DNA of 64,000 nt from Antrihabitans stalactiti (GTDB lineage: Bacteria; Actinomycetota; Actinomycetes; Mycobacteriales; Mycobacteriaceae): assembly GCF_012932915.1 (NCBI RefSeq), contig NZ_VCQU01000007.1:62001-126000 (forward strand), read 5' to 3'. The notes below the pieces were generated by a model, which was not told the DNA's origin, did no database searches, and saw only the letters and a program-made list of their open reading frames with translations. The translations under genes and the position numbers were made by a program. Of this stretch, positions 23,163-31,655 are shown in pieces. Numbering within the stretch: position 1 is the stretch's first letter; the number at the start of each line of letters is the position of its first letter.

Positions 23163-24515
23163 TCAGGTGAGTGAGACCGCAGACATCCCATACGACTCGA
23201 ACACATCGAGCACAAGGCTTCGCAGCTGCGCAGTGTCAGCCACGCGATCGTCGTGAAATCCGACAAAGCGCAAGGCTATCTGGCCGCACGCTTCGACGAT
23301 CAAAACCGAAAGCATGCTGGATTGAGATTGGAGAGCGCGACCGTCCTCGAGCTGCGGGTTGACCAACCCTGCCCATACTGAACTCGCCTCGCCGCCGTCG
23401 ATGAAAGGTAGCTTGTGGTCGAGTTTGCCGACCACAGAGCACACAGATTGGTCGGTCGCGAGGTGCTCGCCCGCCATTTCGACCACCTCGCTGAACTGAG
23501 CCTGAGGCAACGAGATCAAGGCGCGTGCGTCTCGCCGATCACGTTTGCGGCTCGGCTGAGCGGCAAGCGACTGCTTGATCAACTGCCTGATCTGTGCCAG
23601 GTCCGGGGCCTTCGAGCCGTCGAAAGAGACCGGAACATTCAAGGGGGTGCTCGCGATCGCGTTGCCCCGGATGTCATCCGGTCCGGTCCGGGTGCTGACC
23701 GGCATCAACAGCGTTGCTACGCCATCACCATTCACGCGTCCGAGCGCGCTGGCAATCGACGCCGTGACCGCAGCACAAAGACTGGTTGTCGAGCCGTTCA
23801 GCTTCTCGGCGGACTGTTGCCACTGCTCCGCCGGAATGGCGACCGCAACACGCGCTGGTCGCGGCGGTGGCCCCGAGGGCTCTGAACTCGTGTTTCCGCC
23901 GGTTTCAGCGGAGGCAATTTGCTGCGTGTTCGACTGTCGCGCGACTATCGACGCGACCCGACGAATGGCAAGCGTGCACCCAACCGCAGATCGCATCGTG
24001 ATCGCAGCCAGATATTCGGCGAGCGAAGACCTGCGTCCGGTGCCGTTCGAGCTCACTTGATCAGCGCCGGATTCATCGGTGCGTACCGCCTGCGCGACAG
24101 CCTGACTGATTGCCTTGACGTCGGCAATCTTGTGTGTCGCTACGAGGCACACCGCCGATCCGCCATCTGCGAACGCGGTGGTCGACAGCCGCCAGCCCGG
24201 ACCGCCGGCTGTCGAAAGGGGCTCGGCTATCCGAGAGTCCAGCCAGCCCTCGAACTGCTCCCGGGCGATCGGATGTGGTTCGACGAACAACTCGGCAAAC
24301 GTGTCCGCCATAACCCAGCGGCCACTCGCACCGCGAATGGGCGATGCTTCGATCGATCGACCAAGCGGGCCTCGTTGCAATGCGACATGGAATTCTCGCA
24401 AGCGTGCGTGATCGACTGGTCGGTCGTAGTGCCAGACGGTGACGATAACTGCGTCGCCAATAGCGTCGAGCAGTCGTGACTGCAGCGCTTCCAAAGGATC
24501 GAGGAATCCAAGCAT
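23163..24515 (-). CDS. WS/DGAT- or condensation-fold acyltransferase-like protein
   Basis: 450-residue protein whose layout resembles wax ester synthase/diacylglycerol acyltransferase or condensation domains. The HHxxxDG motif is degenerate: ATHKIADVKA near residue 128 keeps one His and the Asp but loses the first His and the Gly. A Ser/Pro-rich linker near 215 separates two halves. C-terminal half has FDGSKAPDLAQIRQLIKQS. It could be a weakened acyltransferase or a non-catalytic relative. ATG 24515 is supported by a -10 box 7 nt upstream. Confidence 0.55.
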   Translation of the reverse strand: MLGFLDPLEALQSRLLDAIGDAVIVTVWHYDRPVDHARLREFHVALQRGPLGRSIEASPIRGASGRWVMADTFAELFVEPHPIAREQFEGWLDSRIAEPLSTAGGPGWRLSTTAFADGGSAVCLVATHKIADVKAISQAVAQAVRTDESGADQVSSNGTGRRSSLAEYLAAITMRSAVGCTLAIRRVASIVARQSNTQQIASAETGGNTSSEPSGPPPRPARVAVAIPAEQWQQSAEKLNGSTTSLCAAVTASIASALGRVNGDGVATLLMPVSTRTGPDDIRGNAIASTPLNVPVSFDGSKAPDLAQIRQLIKQSLAAQPSRKRDRRDARALISLPQAQFSEVVEMAGEHLATDQSVCSVVGKLDHKLPFIDGGEASSVWAGLVNPQLEDGRALQSQSSMLSVLIVEACGQIALRFVGFHDDRVADTAQLRSLVLDVFESYGMSAVSLT

Positions 24516-24522
24516 CGATCAA

Positions 24523-24528
24523 AGCCTA
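24523..24528 (-). promoter_or_regulatory. -10 box of a leaderless promoter (acyltransferase-like gene)
   Basis: Minus strand TAGGCT, 7 nt, then ATG at 24515. Confidence 0.55.
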
Positions 24529-24601
24529 CCGACTGCGTGCTTGCAAAGCTCGTCCCGTACGTGTCCCCTCGTTTCGCGTGTCGTTCGGGCACCGACATTC
24601 G

Positions 24602-25081
24602 TCACCGAATGCCGACGACAACCCGCTTCACGTCACGGACCCAGCCACCAGCGTCCTCGCGGACCGCAAAGCCCACCTCGCCACCATCGGCCAAACCAAG
24701 TACGACGTTCGTCCAGCCTGCGCTGGCCGATCTCCGGAACGACCTGGATTCGCGCACACCGGTAACCGCCCCGTCGGCACGATAGATCAGCGGGCCACCT
24801 CGAAACGTCTGCAGGATCAGCGCTTCGTCGGTGAGGGCAGCAATGGCCTTGCCGTTGACTCGCCCGGCGGATCGACTCGTCGAACCCATATAACGTGCGC
24901 GATAGGGAGGACGGATCGTCCTCGCGCCGGACTTTCGAATCGCACGCTCGACCTCGGCGGTGACACGTGTCCACTGCTTTCGCCAGTGCCGCAGGATCAA
25001 GGTCCACATCAAGCCCTGGAACAGGATGTTTCCGAGAAGCACCGAGCCGACGATGATCAAGGTGAGCTGCGTGCCTGTCAC
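24602..25081 (-). CDS. Membrane-anchored protein of unknown family
   Basis: 159 residues: an N-terminal transmembrane helix (about 4-30, LTLIIVGSVLLGNILFQGLMW), a basic linker, then a compact beta-rich domain with ALTDEALILQTFRGGPLIYRADGAVTGVRESRSF and TNVVLGLADGGEVGFAV that recalls PH-like membrane proteins. GTG 25081 is chosen because TACCGT lies 6 nt upstream; ATG 25123 would overlap the divergent map start. Function unknown. Confidence 0.6.
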   Translation of the reverse strand: MTGTQLTLIIVGSVLLGNILFQGLMWTLILRHWRKQWTRVTAEVERAIRKSGARTIRPPYRARYMGSTSRSAGRVNGKAIAALTDEALILQTFRGGPLIYRADGAVTGVRESRSFRRSASAGWTNVVLGLADGGEVGFAVREDAGGWVRDVKRVVVGIR

Positions 25082-25086
25082 GTCAC

Positions 25087-25093
25087 TACGGTA
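25087..25093. promoter_or_regulatory. Overlapping divergent -10 boxes
   Basis: TACGGTA reads TACGGT on the plus strand (for map, with a leader carrying GGAG) and TACCGT on the minus strand (leaderless, 6 nt before GTG 25081). Five of the base pairs are shared. Confidence 0.5.
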
Positions 25094-25122
25094 GAGAATT
25101 ATCGGCGAGGACGGAGAAGACA

Positions 25123-25890
25123 TTGCTCGAACTGAAGACACGCGGCGAGATCGACAAGATGCGCATCACTGGCGGTTTCGTCTCCCGCGTGTTGGACGAG
25201 CTGACCGACCTCGCCGAGGTCGGAGTCAATCTTCTCGATCTCGAACTCCACGTGCGACGGCGGATCGAAGAGCGCGGCGCCGTGTCCTGCTACTGGGACT
25301 ACGCGCCATCGTTCGGCGAGGGACCGTTTCGCAATACGGTCTGCCTGTCCGTCAACGATGCCGTGCTGCACGGACTTCCGTTCGACTACCGATTGGCTGA
25401 CGGCGATCTGCTCACCATGGACCTCGCGGTCTCGATCGATGGCTGGGTCGCAGACTCGGCGCGCAGCATCGTCGTCGGCACGCCGGATCCCGACGACCTC
25501 CGGCTGATCAAGGCCACCGAGGAAGCGCTCGTCGCCGGTATCGCGGCAGCGCAATCGGGAAACAAGCTCGGCGACGTGTCCCATGCGATCTGGACGGTGG
25601 CGGACTCCTACGGCTACCCGGTGAATACCGAGTTCGGCGGTCACGGGCTGGGCCGCACCATGCACGAAGATCCGCACGTACCCAACAAGGACCGCCCTGG
25701 ACGCGGTCTGAAGCTCCGCCCTGGTCTGACGCTCGCACTCGAACCATGGCTCGCCGCCACGACCGATCGAATCGTCTTCGACCCGGACGGTTGGACGATC
25801 CGGTCGGCTGATGGCTCGCGGACGGCGCACACCGAGCACACGATCGCGATCACCGAGGACGGACCCGAGGTGCTCACGCTGTCGGTCTGA
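25123..25890 (+). CDS. map: Type I methionine aminopeptidase
   Basis: 255-residue methionyl aminopeptidase that removes the initiator Met from new proteins in the cytoplasm. The five metal ligands are all visible: D100, D111, H174, E207 and E238, with H83 in VLHGLP. There is no N-terminal SH3-binding extension, so it is of the short (type Ia) kind. TTG 25123 is chosen on GGAG 6 nt upstream and the conserved start LELKTRGEIDKMR. Actinobacteria often have two or three map genes; this one is not beside secY/adk. Confidence 0.92.
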   Translation: MLELKTRGEIDKMRITGGFVSRVLDELTDLAEVGVNLLDLELHVRRRIEERGAVSCYWDYAPSFGEGPFRNTVCLSVNDAVLHGLPFDYRLADGDLLTMDLAVSIDGWVADSARSIVVGTPDPDDLRLIKATEEALVAGIAAAQSGNKLGDVSHAIWTVADSYGYPVNTEFGGHGLGRTMHEDPHVPNKDRPGRGLKLRPGLTLALEPWLAATTDRIVFDPDGWTIRSADGSRTAHTEHTIAITEDGPEVLTLSV

Positions 25891-25945
25891 ACCTGTCGGT
25901 GGGTGCCGCTAGCTTGGGTGGCATCAACCGAGAGGGGCGATTGCG

Positions 25946-26773
25946 ATGACCGAGGTACGGACCTATCCCGCGGGTGTGACGTCGTGGGTCGATATCGAGT
26001 GCGGCGATGTCGACGGGGCAAAGGCGTTCTACGGCGGCATCTTCGGCTGGATATTCGAAGACGCGGCGCCGCCATCGGCGCCGTATCGATACGTCATCGC
26101 CCAACTCGACGGCAAAGACGCGGCTGGCATCGGCGGTCCTTTCGACCGGGCGGTCTGGAATACCTACGTCGCCGTCGACGACGCTGCGGCAGCGGCCGAG
26201 CGCGTCACGCGCGCGGGCGGCAAGATTCTCGAGCCCCCGACGCCGGCTGGCCAGGCTGGCATTTCGGTCGCGTGCGCTGATCCGTTCGGCGTGAAATTCA
26301 GCCTGTGGCAGGCGAAGTACCGCAAGGGTGCCCAGATAACGAACGCCCCTGGATCGTGGAATTTCAGCGACCTGCACGCAGCCGATCCCGCTGCATCGGC
26401 GGCGTTCTATACCGACGTGTTCGGGTGGTCGATCGACGACATCGGCTACGCGATCATGATTCGCAGACCGGGTTACGGCGACCACTTGGCCGCGACGGTC
26501 GACCCCGACATCTTCGAACGCCAGTCCGGAGACTTTGTGCCGCCCGGATTTTCGGACGCGATCGGTTGGCTGGCTCCTGCGGGCGACACTGAGACGCCCA
26601 ATTGGCACGTCTCGTTCGCCGTGGCCGACCGCGACGACACAGTTGCCGCCGCAGAGCGACTGGGCGGAATTGTCCTGTCCGGCAACGATTCAGAGTGGAC
26701 GAAATCGGCGGTGATCCGCGACCCGCAAGGAGCGGAATTCACCGCAAGCCAATTCACTCCGCCGTCGGCCTGA
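25946..26773 (+). CDS. Two-domain VOC (glyoxalase/bleomycin resistance) family protein
   Basis: 275 residues, two VOC modules: about 5-125 (SWVDIECGDVDGAKAFYGGIFGW ... PFGVKFSLWQ) and 140-270 (NFSDLHAADPAASAAFYTDVFGW ... DPQGAEFTASQF). Resembles the tandem VOC proteins of actinobacteria (CFP-30B type). Metal ligands are not clearly conserved. GAGGGG lies about 8 nt before ATG 25946. Substrate unknown. Confidence 0.87.
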   Translation: MTEVRTYPAGVTSWVDIECGDVDGAKAFYGGIFGWIFEDAAPPSAPYRYVIAQLDGKDAAGIGGPFDRAVWNTYVAVDDAAAAAERVTRAGGKILEPPTPAGQAGISVACADPFGVKFSLWQAKYRKGAQITNAPGSWNFSDLHAADPAASAAFYTDVFGWSIDDIGYAIMIRRPGYGDHLAATVDPDIFERQSGDFVPPGFSDAIGWLAPAGDTETPNWHVSFAVADRDDTVAAAERLGGIVLSGNDSEWTKSAVIRDPQGAEFTASQFTPPSA

Positions 26774-26779
26774 GGGCGT

Positions 26780-26785
26780 TAGCAT
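26780..26785 (+). promoter_or_regulatory. -10 box of a leaderless promoter (M23 lipoprotein)
   Basis: TAGCAT, 6 nt, then ATG 26792. Confidence 0.6.
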
Positions 26786-26791
26786 CGTCCG

Positions 26792-28039
26792 ATGATGCGC
26801 CGGATTCGTCTGAATCGTCTTGCTACATCGGCAGTTGCCGCCGCCGTCTTCGTGTCGATGGCGGCCTGCTCGTCATCGTCGGATTCGTCCTCGTCGACAT
26901 CATCGTCGGGCACCGAAACGACCTCTGCCGCTCCGGCCGTCGTCACGCCGGTAATCGCCTCGGTCATCGCGGCGCCGATCGCGGTTCCGGCGACGGACAA
27001 GAAGATTCACATGGCCTATGAAGTGATGCTGACCAACGTCTTGCCGTCGCCGACGACAATCAAGTCGTTCAAAGCCATGGCGGGCGACCGAACGCTCTTC
27101 GATCTCTCCGGCGACAAGCTGATCACATGGATGAAGGTGTTCGGCGCGAAAGAACGTGGGCCAGTTATCGGTCCAGGTCAGTCGGCGATCGTATGGGTCG
27201 ATGCCACGGTGGACACCCGCGCTGACATTCCCGACACGATCTCCCACGCCGTCGACATCGAAGTTGCCGAGCCGAGCCCGCCGCTGATTCCCCAGACTCT
27301 GGTCGAGCAGGTCGCAACGACGAAGGTCGACAAGAAGGACCCGATCGTCATCAAGCCACCGCTGGACGGTCCGCATTGGCTCGACGGCGATAGCTGCTGC
27401 GAGGTCCAAGGTCACCGCGGCGCAGCCAATCCGATCAACGGCCAGCTCTTCCTGGCCGAACGATTCGCCATCGACTACGTGCAACTCAACAACGACGGAT
27501 ACCTGTACACGGGCGATAAGACGAAGACCGAGAGCTACGCCTACTTCGGCACCAACGTGCACGCGGTCGCGGACGGCAAAGTTGTTGCGGTGGTCGACAA
27601 TCTGCCTGAGCAGACGCCGAGTATCGGTGCGACGGGGTTGCGTATCGACGAATACGGCGGCAACCACGTCGTCCAGGACATCGGCGACGGCCACTATGCG
27701 TTCTACGCCCACCTACAGGGCAAAGATGGCGTGAAGGTCAAGGTCGGAGACGACCTGAAAGCAGGACAGGTCGTCGGACTGCTCGGCAATTCCGGTAACT
27801 CCGACGCCCCCCACTTGCACTTCCACGTAATGAACGGTCCCGACCCGCTCGCCGCGAACGGACTCCCCTTCGAAATCGATTCGTTCGAGTTGGAATCGCG
27901 CCTCATTTCGAACGACGCCCTCGGCCCGCTCATTGACGATCACACGAAGGCCGAGTATGCGCCCGACGTCGATGCCGGCCAGCGGACGAAGGAGAGTCCG
28001 CTGATCCGCGACATCATGGGCTACAAGGTGGCGAACTAG
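26792..28039 (+). CDS. M23 family metallopeptidase lipoprotein
   Basis: 415-residue lipoprotein with lipobox MAAC (about residues 23-26) and a Ser/Thr-rich linker. The C-terminal half holds an M23 (LytM) endopeptidase domain: a zinc-ligand His near HRGAANPINGQ, RFAIDYVQL with the ligand Asp, YAHLQ and HLHFHV. Such enzymes cut peptidoglycan cross-bridges. The middle (about 70-190) is a beta-rich domain of unknown family. Ends in CTAG shared with the convergent flavoprotein gene. Confidence 0.85.
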   Translation: MMRRIRLNRLATSAVAAAVFVSMAACSSSSDSSSSTSSSGTETTSAAPAVVTPVIASVIAAPIAVPATDKKIHMAYEVMLTNVLPSPTTIKSFKAMAGDRTLFDLSGDKLITWMKVFGAKERGPVIGPGQSAIVWVDATVDTRADIPDTISHAVDIEVAEPSPPLIPQTLVEQVATTKVDKKDPIVIKPPLDGPHWLDGDSCCEVQGHRGAANPINGQLFLAERFAIDYVQLNNDGYLYTGDKTKTESYAYFGTNVHAVADGKVVAVVDNLPEQTPSIGATGLRIDEYGGNHVVQDIGDGHYAFYAHLQGKDGVKVKVGDDLKAGQVVGLLGNSGNSDAPHLHFHVMNGPDPLAANGLPFEIDSFELESRLISNDALGPLIDDHTKAEYAPDVDAGQRTKESPLIRDIMGYKVAN

Positions 28040-29034
28040 ACCGAGGCGAGTGCCCGCCGGGCGGCCACAGCGAGGCGCGTGTCTTCAAGAACAAGATCGG
28101 CGTTGATCTGCGCTGCCGCTGCGACTCCCCGAGCCGCTGCGACGATCACCTGAGCACTCATGTCGGACACGTTGCCTGCCGCCCACACGCCCGGGACCGA
28201 CGTCGCGCCATTCGCGTCGGCGGTAATCGCCGTACCGAAGACGTGACCTCCCATGTCGATGTCCTGCGCCTGCAACCCCAGCCCGGCGAGGAAGTCGACG
28301 CGCGCCTCGAATCGCGGCGCCACGACGACCGCCTGGCACTCGAGAACCCCACCGCTGGCGAGTTGCACGCCCGTCAGTCGGTCGTCGACAACCGTCAATC
28401 CGGTCGCGGTGTCCTCGACAACGGCGATGTCGCGTGCGGCGAGCTGCTCGAGTTCGTCGTCGCTCAGCACAGTCGAATTATGGAGCAGCACAGTTACATC
28501 GGAGCTGAGCTGCCGAAAGAGCAACGCTTGATGCATCGACATCGGGTTGGTCGCGAGAATGACGATCGCCTGGTCGCGGACTTCCCAGCCGTGGCAATAC
28601 GGGCAATGCAACACATCTCGACCCCAGCGGTCGGCGACGCCCGGCACGTCCGGCAACCGGTCGACAAGCCCAGTGGCGACGAGCAGCCGCCGGCTCTGCA
28701 CGGTCTTGCCGTCTGCGAGGGTGACTTCGAACCCGCCGTCGATCGCCGATGTTGCAGACACGCGTCCTGACACCACCTCACCCCCGTACTCGGCCAACTC
28801 TCGGCGCCCGATCGCGAGCAGCTCGAGAGGCGGTGTGCCCTCACGCGCGAGGTAGTTGTGGATGTGCCCGGCAGGCGCGTTGCGGGGTTGACCGTCGTCG
28901 ACGACGAGCACGCTCCGACGTGCGCGAGCAAGGTTCTTTGCGCCGCTCAGGCCGGCCGCGCCGCCTCCGACGACAATCACGTCGTATTTCGGGACATCGC
29001 GTTTCGATACATCGACTGTCGTTGATTTCGTCAT
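28036..29034 (-). CDS. Thioredoxin reductase-like FAD/NAD(P) oxidoreductase
   Basis: 332 residues. FAD-binding DVIVVGGGAAGLSGAKNLARARRSVLVVDDG at the N-terminus, redox-type segment HCPYCHGWEV (CxxC) in the middle, and GVWAAGNVSD near the C-terminus. Close to actinobacterial thioredoxin-reductase-like proteins that sit beside XRE-cupin regulators. ATG 29034 (MTKSTT) is preferred; ATG 29055 is possible. Divergent from the regulator over a shared dyad. Confidence 0.85.
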   Translation of the reverse strand: MTKSTTVDVSKRDVPKYDVIVVGGGAAGLSGAKNLARARRSVLVVDDGQPRNAPAGHIHNYLAREGTPPLELLAIGRRELAEYGGEVVSGRVSATSAIDGGFEVTLADGKTVQSRRLLVATGLVDRLPDVPGVADRWGRDVLHCPYCHGWEVRDQAIVILATNPMSMHQALLFRQLSSDVTVLLHNSTVLSDDELEQLAARDIAVVEDTATGLTVVDDRLTGVQLASGGVLECQAVVVAPRFEARVDFLAGLGLQAQDIDMGGHVFGTAITADANGATSVPGVWAAGNVSDMSAQVIVAAARGVAAAAQINADLVLEDTRLAVAARRALASV

Positions 29035-29065
29035 GTTGTCGAGAGTGCTCGCCATCGGACGATAT

Positions 29066-29081
29066 GGCAAGTAAACTTGCC
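29066..29081. promoter_or_regulatory. Operator-like palindrome with embedded -10 box
   Basis: GGCAAGTAAACTTGCC: perfect 7-bp arms around AA, in the gap between the divergent flavoprotein and XRE-cupin genes. It contains the regulator's own -10 box. Confidence 0.65.
29072..29077 (+). promoter_or_regulatory. -10 box of a leaderless promoter (XRE-cupin regulator)
   Basis: TAAACT, 7 nt, then ATG 29085. An earlier ATG at 29064 lies upstream of this box and is therefore unlikely. Confidence 0.55.
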
Positions 29082-29084
29082 GAT

Positions 29085-29675
29085 ATGGCAAACGATGACG
29101 CGATCGACAAGGCGCTGGATGCGGTCGGGCCGCGATTACGAGCGGTCCGTATGGATCGCGGCGTCACGCTCGCACAGCTTGCCGAGAACACCGGGATCTC
29201 GGTGAGCACGTTGTCCCGACTCGAATCCGGTCAGCGACGGCCCACACTCGAACTGCTACTGCCGCTCGCCCAAGCTCACATGCTCCCGCTCGACGAGCTG
29301 GTCGGCGCGCCCGCGACAGGTGATCCGCGGATCCATGCGAAGCCGATCACCAGAAACGGTCAGACAATCATCCCGCTGACCAGGCGACCCGGCGGCATAC
29401 AGGCGTTCAAACACGTTATCCCGCCACGCGATCCGGGAATCGATCCCGACCTCAAGACCCACGAGGGGTACGAATGGTTCTACGTGCTCTCAGGACGGAT
29501 CCGCCTGCTGCTCGGTGAGCACGACCTGATTCTGACGGCGGGCGAAGTGGCGGAGTTCGATACGCACGTGCCGCACTGGTTCGGCAACCCCGGCCCCGGA
29601 CCTGCGGAAGTCCTCAGCCTGTTCGGTCCGCAGGGCGAACGTGCGCACGTTCGGGCCAGGGCCGGAAACAGCTGA
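29085..29675 (+). CDS. XRE-cupin transcriptional regulator
   Basis: 196 residues: helix-turn-helix of XRE type (about 12-65, VTLAQLAENTGISVSTLSRLESGQRRPTLELLLPLA) followed by a cupin sensor (about 100-190, HEGYEWFYVLSGRIRLLLGEHDLILTAGEVAEFDTHVPHWFGNPG) with the His/Glu pocket. Probably represses itself and the divergent flavoprotein through the palindrome at 29066. The cupin ligand is unknown. Confidence 0.88.
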   Translation: MANDDAIDKALDAVGPRLRAVRMDRGVTLAQLAENTGISVSTLSRLESGQRRPTLELLLPLAQAHMLPLDELVGAPATGDPRIHAKPITRNGQTIIPLTRRPGGIQAFKHVIPPRDPGIDPDLKTHEGYEWFYVLSGRIRLLLGEHDLILTAGEVAEFDTHVPHWFGNPGPGPAEVLSLFGPQGERAHVRARAGNS

Positions 29676-29704
29676 TCAGCGGAGACGCGGCGAACAGCGG
29701 CGGC

Positions 29705-29710
29705 TACGGT
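29705..29710 (+). promoter_or_regulatory. -10 box of a leaderless promoter (mycothiol-family gene)
   Basis: TACGGT, 7 nt, then ATG 29718. Confidence 0.55.
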
Positions 29711-29717
29711 AGGGCTC

Positions 29718-30512
29718 ATGACCGCATTGACGTTCGATCGCCATGCTTCGGAGATCGTCACGCAGACAGACCTTTTGGTGGCGGCCATCGACGGCGCGGA
29801 CCTCACGGTCCCCGTCCCCTCGTGCCCCGGCTGGAATGTAGGGCAGTTGCTACGGCACCTCGGCGGCGGCCAGCGCTGGGCGGCGGACACCGTCGGAACT
29901 CGCGCGACGGACCGACTCCCGGACGACCACTTCCGCGATCTCTCCCCCTACGCCAATGAAGATCCTGCTGTCGTCGGTCCGTGGTTGGCGGAGGGTGCGC
30001 GGCTGCTGGCGGATACGCTTCTTGAGGCAGGTCCGGACTCACCCGCGTCGACCGACCCGGTGCCGAACGGGACGGCTGCGTTCTACGCTCGCCGCTTCAT
30101 GAACGAGACGCTGGTGCACCGTGCCGATGCGATCTTGGCGCTCGGTGCACCGTTCACCGTCGAACGTGACGTCGCGATCGATGCCATCGACGAGTGGATG
30201 TGGCTCGGCTCGCTCCCGATGCATTTCGAGTTCCACCCGCAGATGCGCGAATTGCTAGGTCCGGGTAGGACGCTGCACTTCCATGCCACCGACACCCCAC
30301 CCGACGCGCACGCCGAGTGGGTGATCGACCTGACCGGCGACGCGATCGCGTGGCGCCGCGCGCACGAGAAATCGGCCGTCGCCGTGCGGGCACCCCTGGT
30401 CGATCTCGTGCTCGCCATCTTCAAGCGTCGCGACATTCGCAGCGCTGGAATCGAAATCTTCGGCGACGAGGAGCTACTCGACTTCTGGTTGGAGCGCGTC
30501 GATTTCGGGTGA
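29718..30512 (+). CDS. Maleylpyruvate isomerase family mycothiol-dependent enzyme
   Basis: 264 residues. N-terminal DinB/MDMPI helical bundle with PVPSCPGWNVGQLLRHLGGGQRWA and RRFMNETLVHRADA, carrying the His residues for metal, then an SCP2-like C-terminal domain (TGDAIAWRRAHEK). Family members use mycothiol as cofactor or acceptor. The 3' end overlaps the convergent acyl-CoA dehydrogenase gene by 39 nt. Confidence 0.87.
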   Translation: MTALTFDRHASEIVTQTDLLVAAIDGADLTVPVPSCPGWNVGQLLRHLGGGQRWAADTVGTRATDRLPDDHFRDLSPYANEDPAVVGPWLAEGARLLADTLLEAGPDSPASTDPVPNGTAAFYARRFMNETLVHRADAILALGAPFTVERDVAIDAIDEWMWLGSLPMHFEFHPQMRELLGPGRTLHFHATDTPPDAHAEWVIDLTGDAIAWRRAHEKSAVAVRAPLVDLVLAIFKRRDIRSAGIEIFGDEELLDFWLERVDFG

Positions 30513-31655
30513 AGGCTGCGCCTGCATGTAGCGCGCAATGTGGTAATCCGCCGGACCGTATTCGTTCTCGATCGCAGTCAGCCGCTTGAAGTAGTGGCCG
30601 ATCGCAAGCTCTTCGGTCATGCCCATGCCGCCGTGCAGCTGGACTGCATTCTGACCGATGAATCGTGCGGCGCGGCCGATCGTCACCTTCGCCGCCGAGA
30701 CCGCGCGAGCGCGTTCGTTGCGGTCGGAATCGAGGTTGAGGATCGCGAGATAGACAGCGGCGATGGACTGCTCCAGCTCGATGTACATGTCCACCATGCG
30801 ATGCTGCAACACCTGGAAGCTACCGATCGGCTGACCGAACTGCTGGCGTTGCTTCGCATATTCGACGGTGTCCGCAAGCACTTTTCGCATACAGCCGACT
30901 GCTTCCGACGCCACCGCGGCGGTGGCCTCGTCGATCGCTTGCTCGACCGATTCCCAAGCCGTGCCGTCGGTACCCAACAAAGCGTCGGCGGGCAGCCGCA
31001 GTCCGTCGAACACGATGTCCGCCGCGCGGCGATCGTCGATGGTTCGATACGAGTGGACCGTGACGCCGGGTGGCGGGCTGTTCGGATCGAATTCGAGGAC
31101 GAAGAGCGATATCCCGTCGGTGTCGCGTCGCGACCCCGCGGTCCGCGCGGTGACGAGGAGGTGAGTCGCCAATGGCGCGCTGCTCACAACGGCTTTCGCG
31201 CCGTCGAGCACCCAGGAATCGCCGTCGCGCCGTGCGATCGTCGACACGTCGTGCAAGCCGTAGCCCGACGTCGGCTCGGTGGCAGCCAACGCAGTGATCA
31301 CGCTGCCGGACACAATTCCCTGCAGCAGCGCTTCGGCACGATCGCCGCCCGCTCGGTGCAGCAGACCACCGCCGACGACGACCGTGTCGACGTACGGCTC
31401 GACCGCAAGAGCGCCACCGAGCGCCTCGCTGACGATCATCAACTCGACTGGGCCGCCACCGATTCCGCCGACGCTCTCTGGCAAGGTCGCGCCGAGAATG
31501 CCCAGCTCGTCGGCAAATCCGCGCCAGATATCGGGCTGCCAACCGGCGCCCGTCTTGGCGACGGTCCGGCTCTTCTCCAAGTCGTACCGGGTCGCCAGGA
31601 ATCCGACAACGGTGTCGCGGAGGAGCACCTGTTCATGGGTGAAGTTGAAGTCCAT
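30474..31655 (-). CDS. Acyl-CoA dehydrogenase family protein (second of pair)
   Basis: 393-residue ACAD-fold flavoprotein. TEPTSGYGLHDVST in the FAD region, FGQPIGSFQVLQHRMVDMYIELEQS, and QLHGGMGMTEELAIGHYFKRL at the C-terminus. Paired with the gene at 31655; adjacent ACAD pairs in Mycobacteriales form alpha2-beta2 heterotetramers in steroid side-chain degradation (FadE28-FadE29 type). Start overlaps the upstream stop (TGATG). Confidence 0.88.
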   Translation of the reverse strand: MDFNFTHEQVLLRDTVVGFLATRYDLEKSRTVAKTGAGWQPDIWRGFADELGILGATLPESVGGIGGGPVELMIVSEALGGALAVEPYVDTVVVGGGLLHRAGGDRAEALLQGIVSGSVITALAATEPTSGYGLHDVSTIARRDGDSWVLDGAKAVVSSAPLATHLLVTARTAGSRRDTDGISLFVLEFDPNSPPPGVTVHSYRTIDDRRAADIVFDGLRLPADALLGTDGTAWESVEQAIDEATAAVASEAVGCMRKVLADTVEYAKQRQQFGQPIGSFQVLQHRMVDMYIELEQSIAAVYLAILNLDSDRNERARAVSAAKVTIGRAARFIGQNAVQLHGGMGMTEELAIGHYFKRLTAIENEYGPADYHIARYMQAQPSPEIDALQPEVE

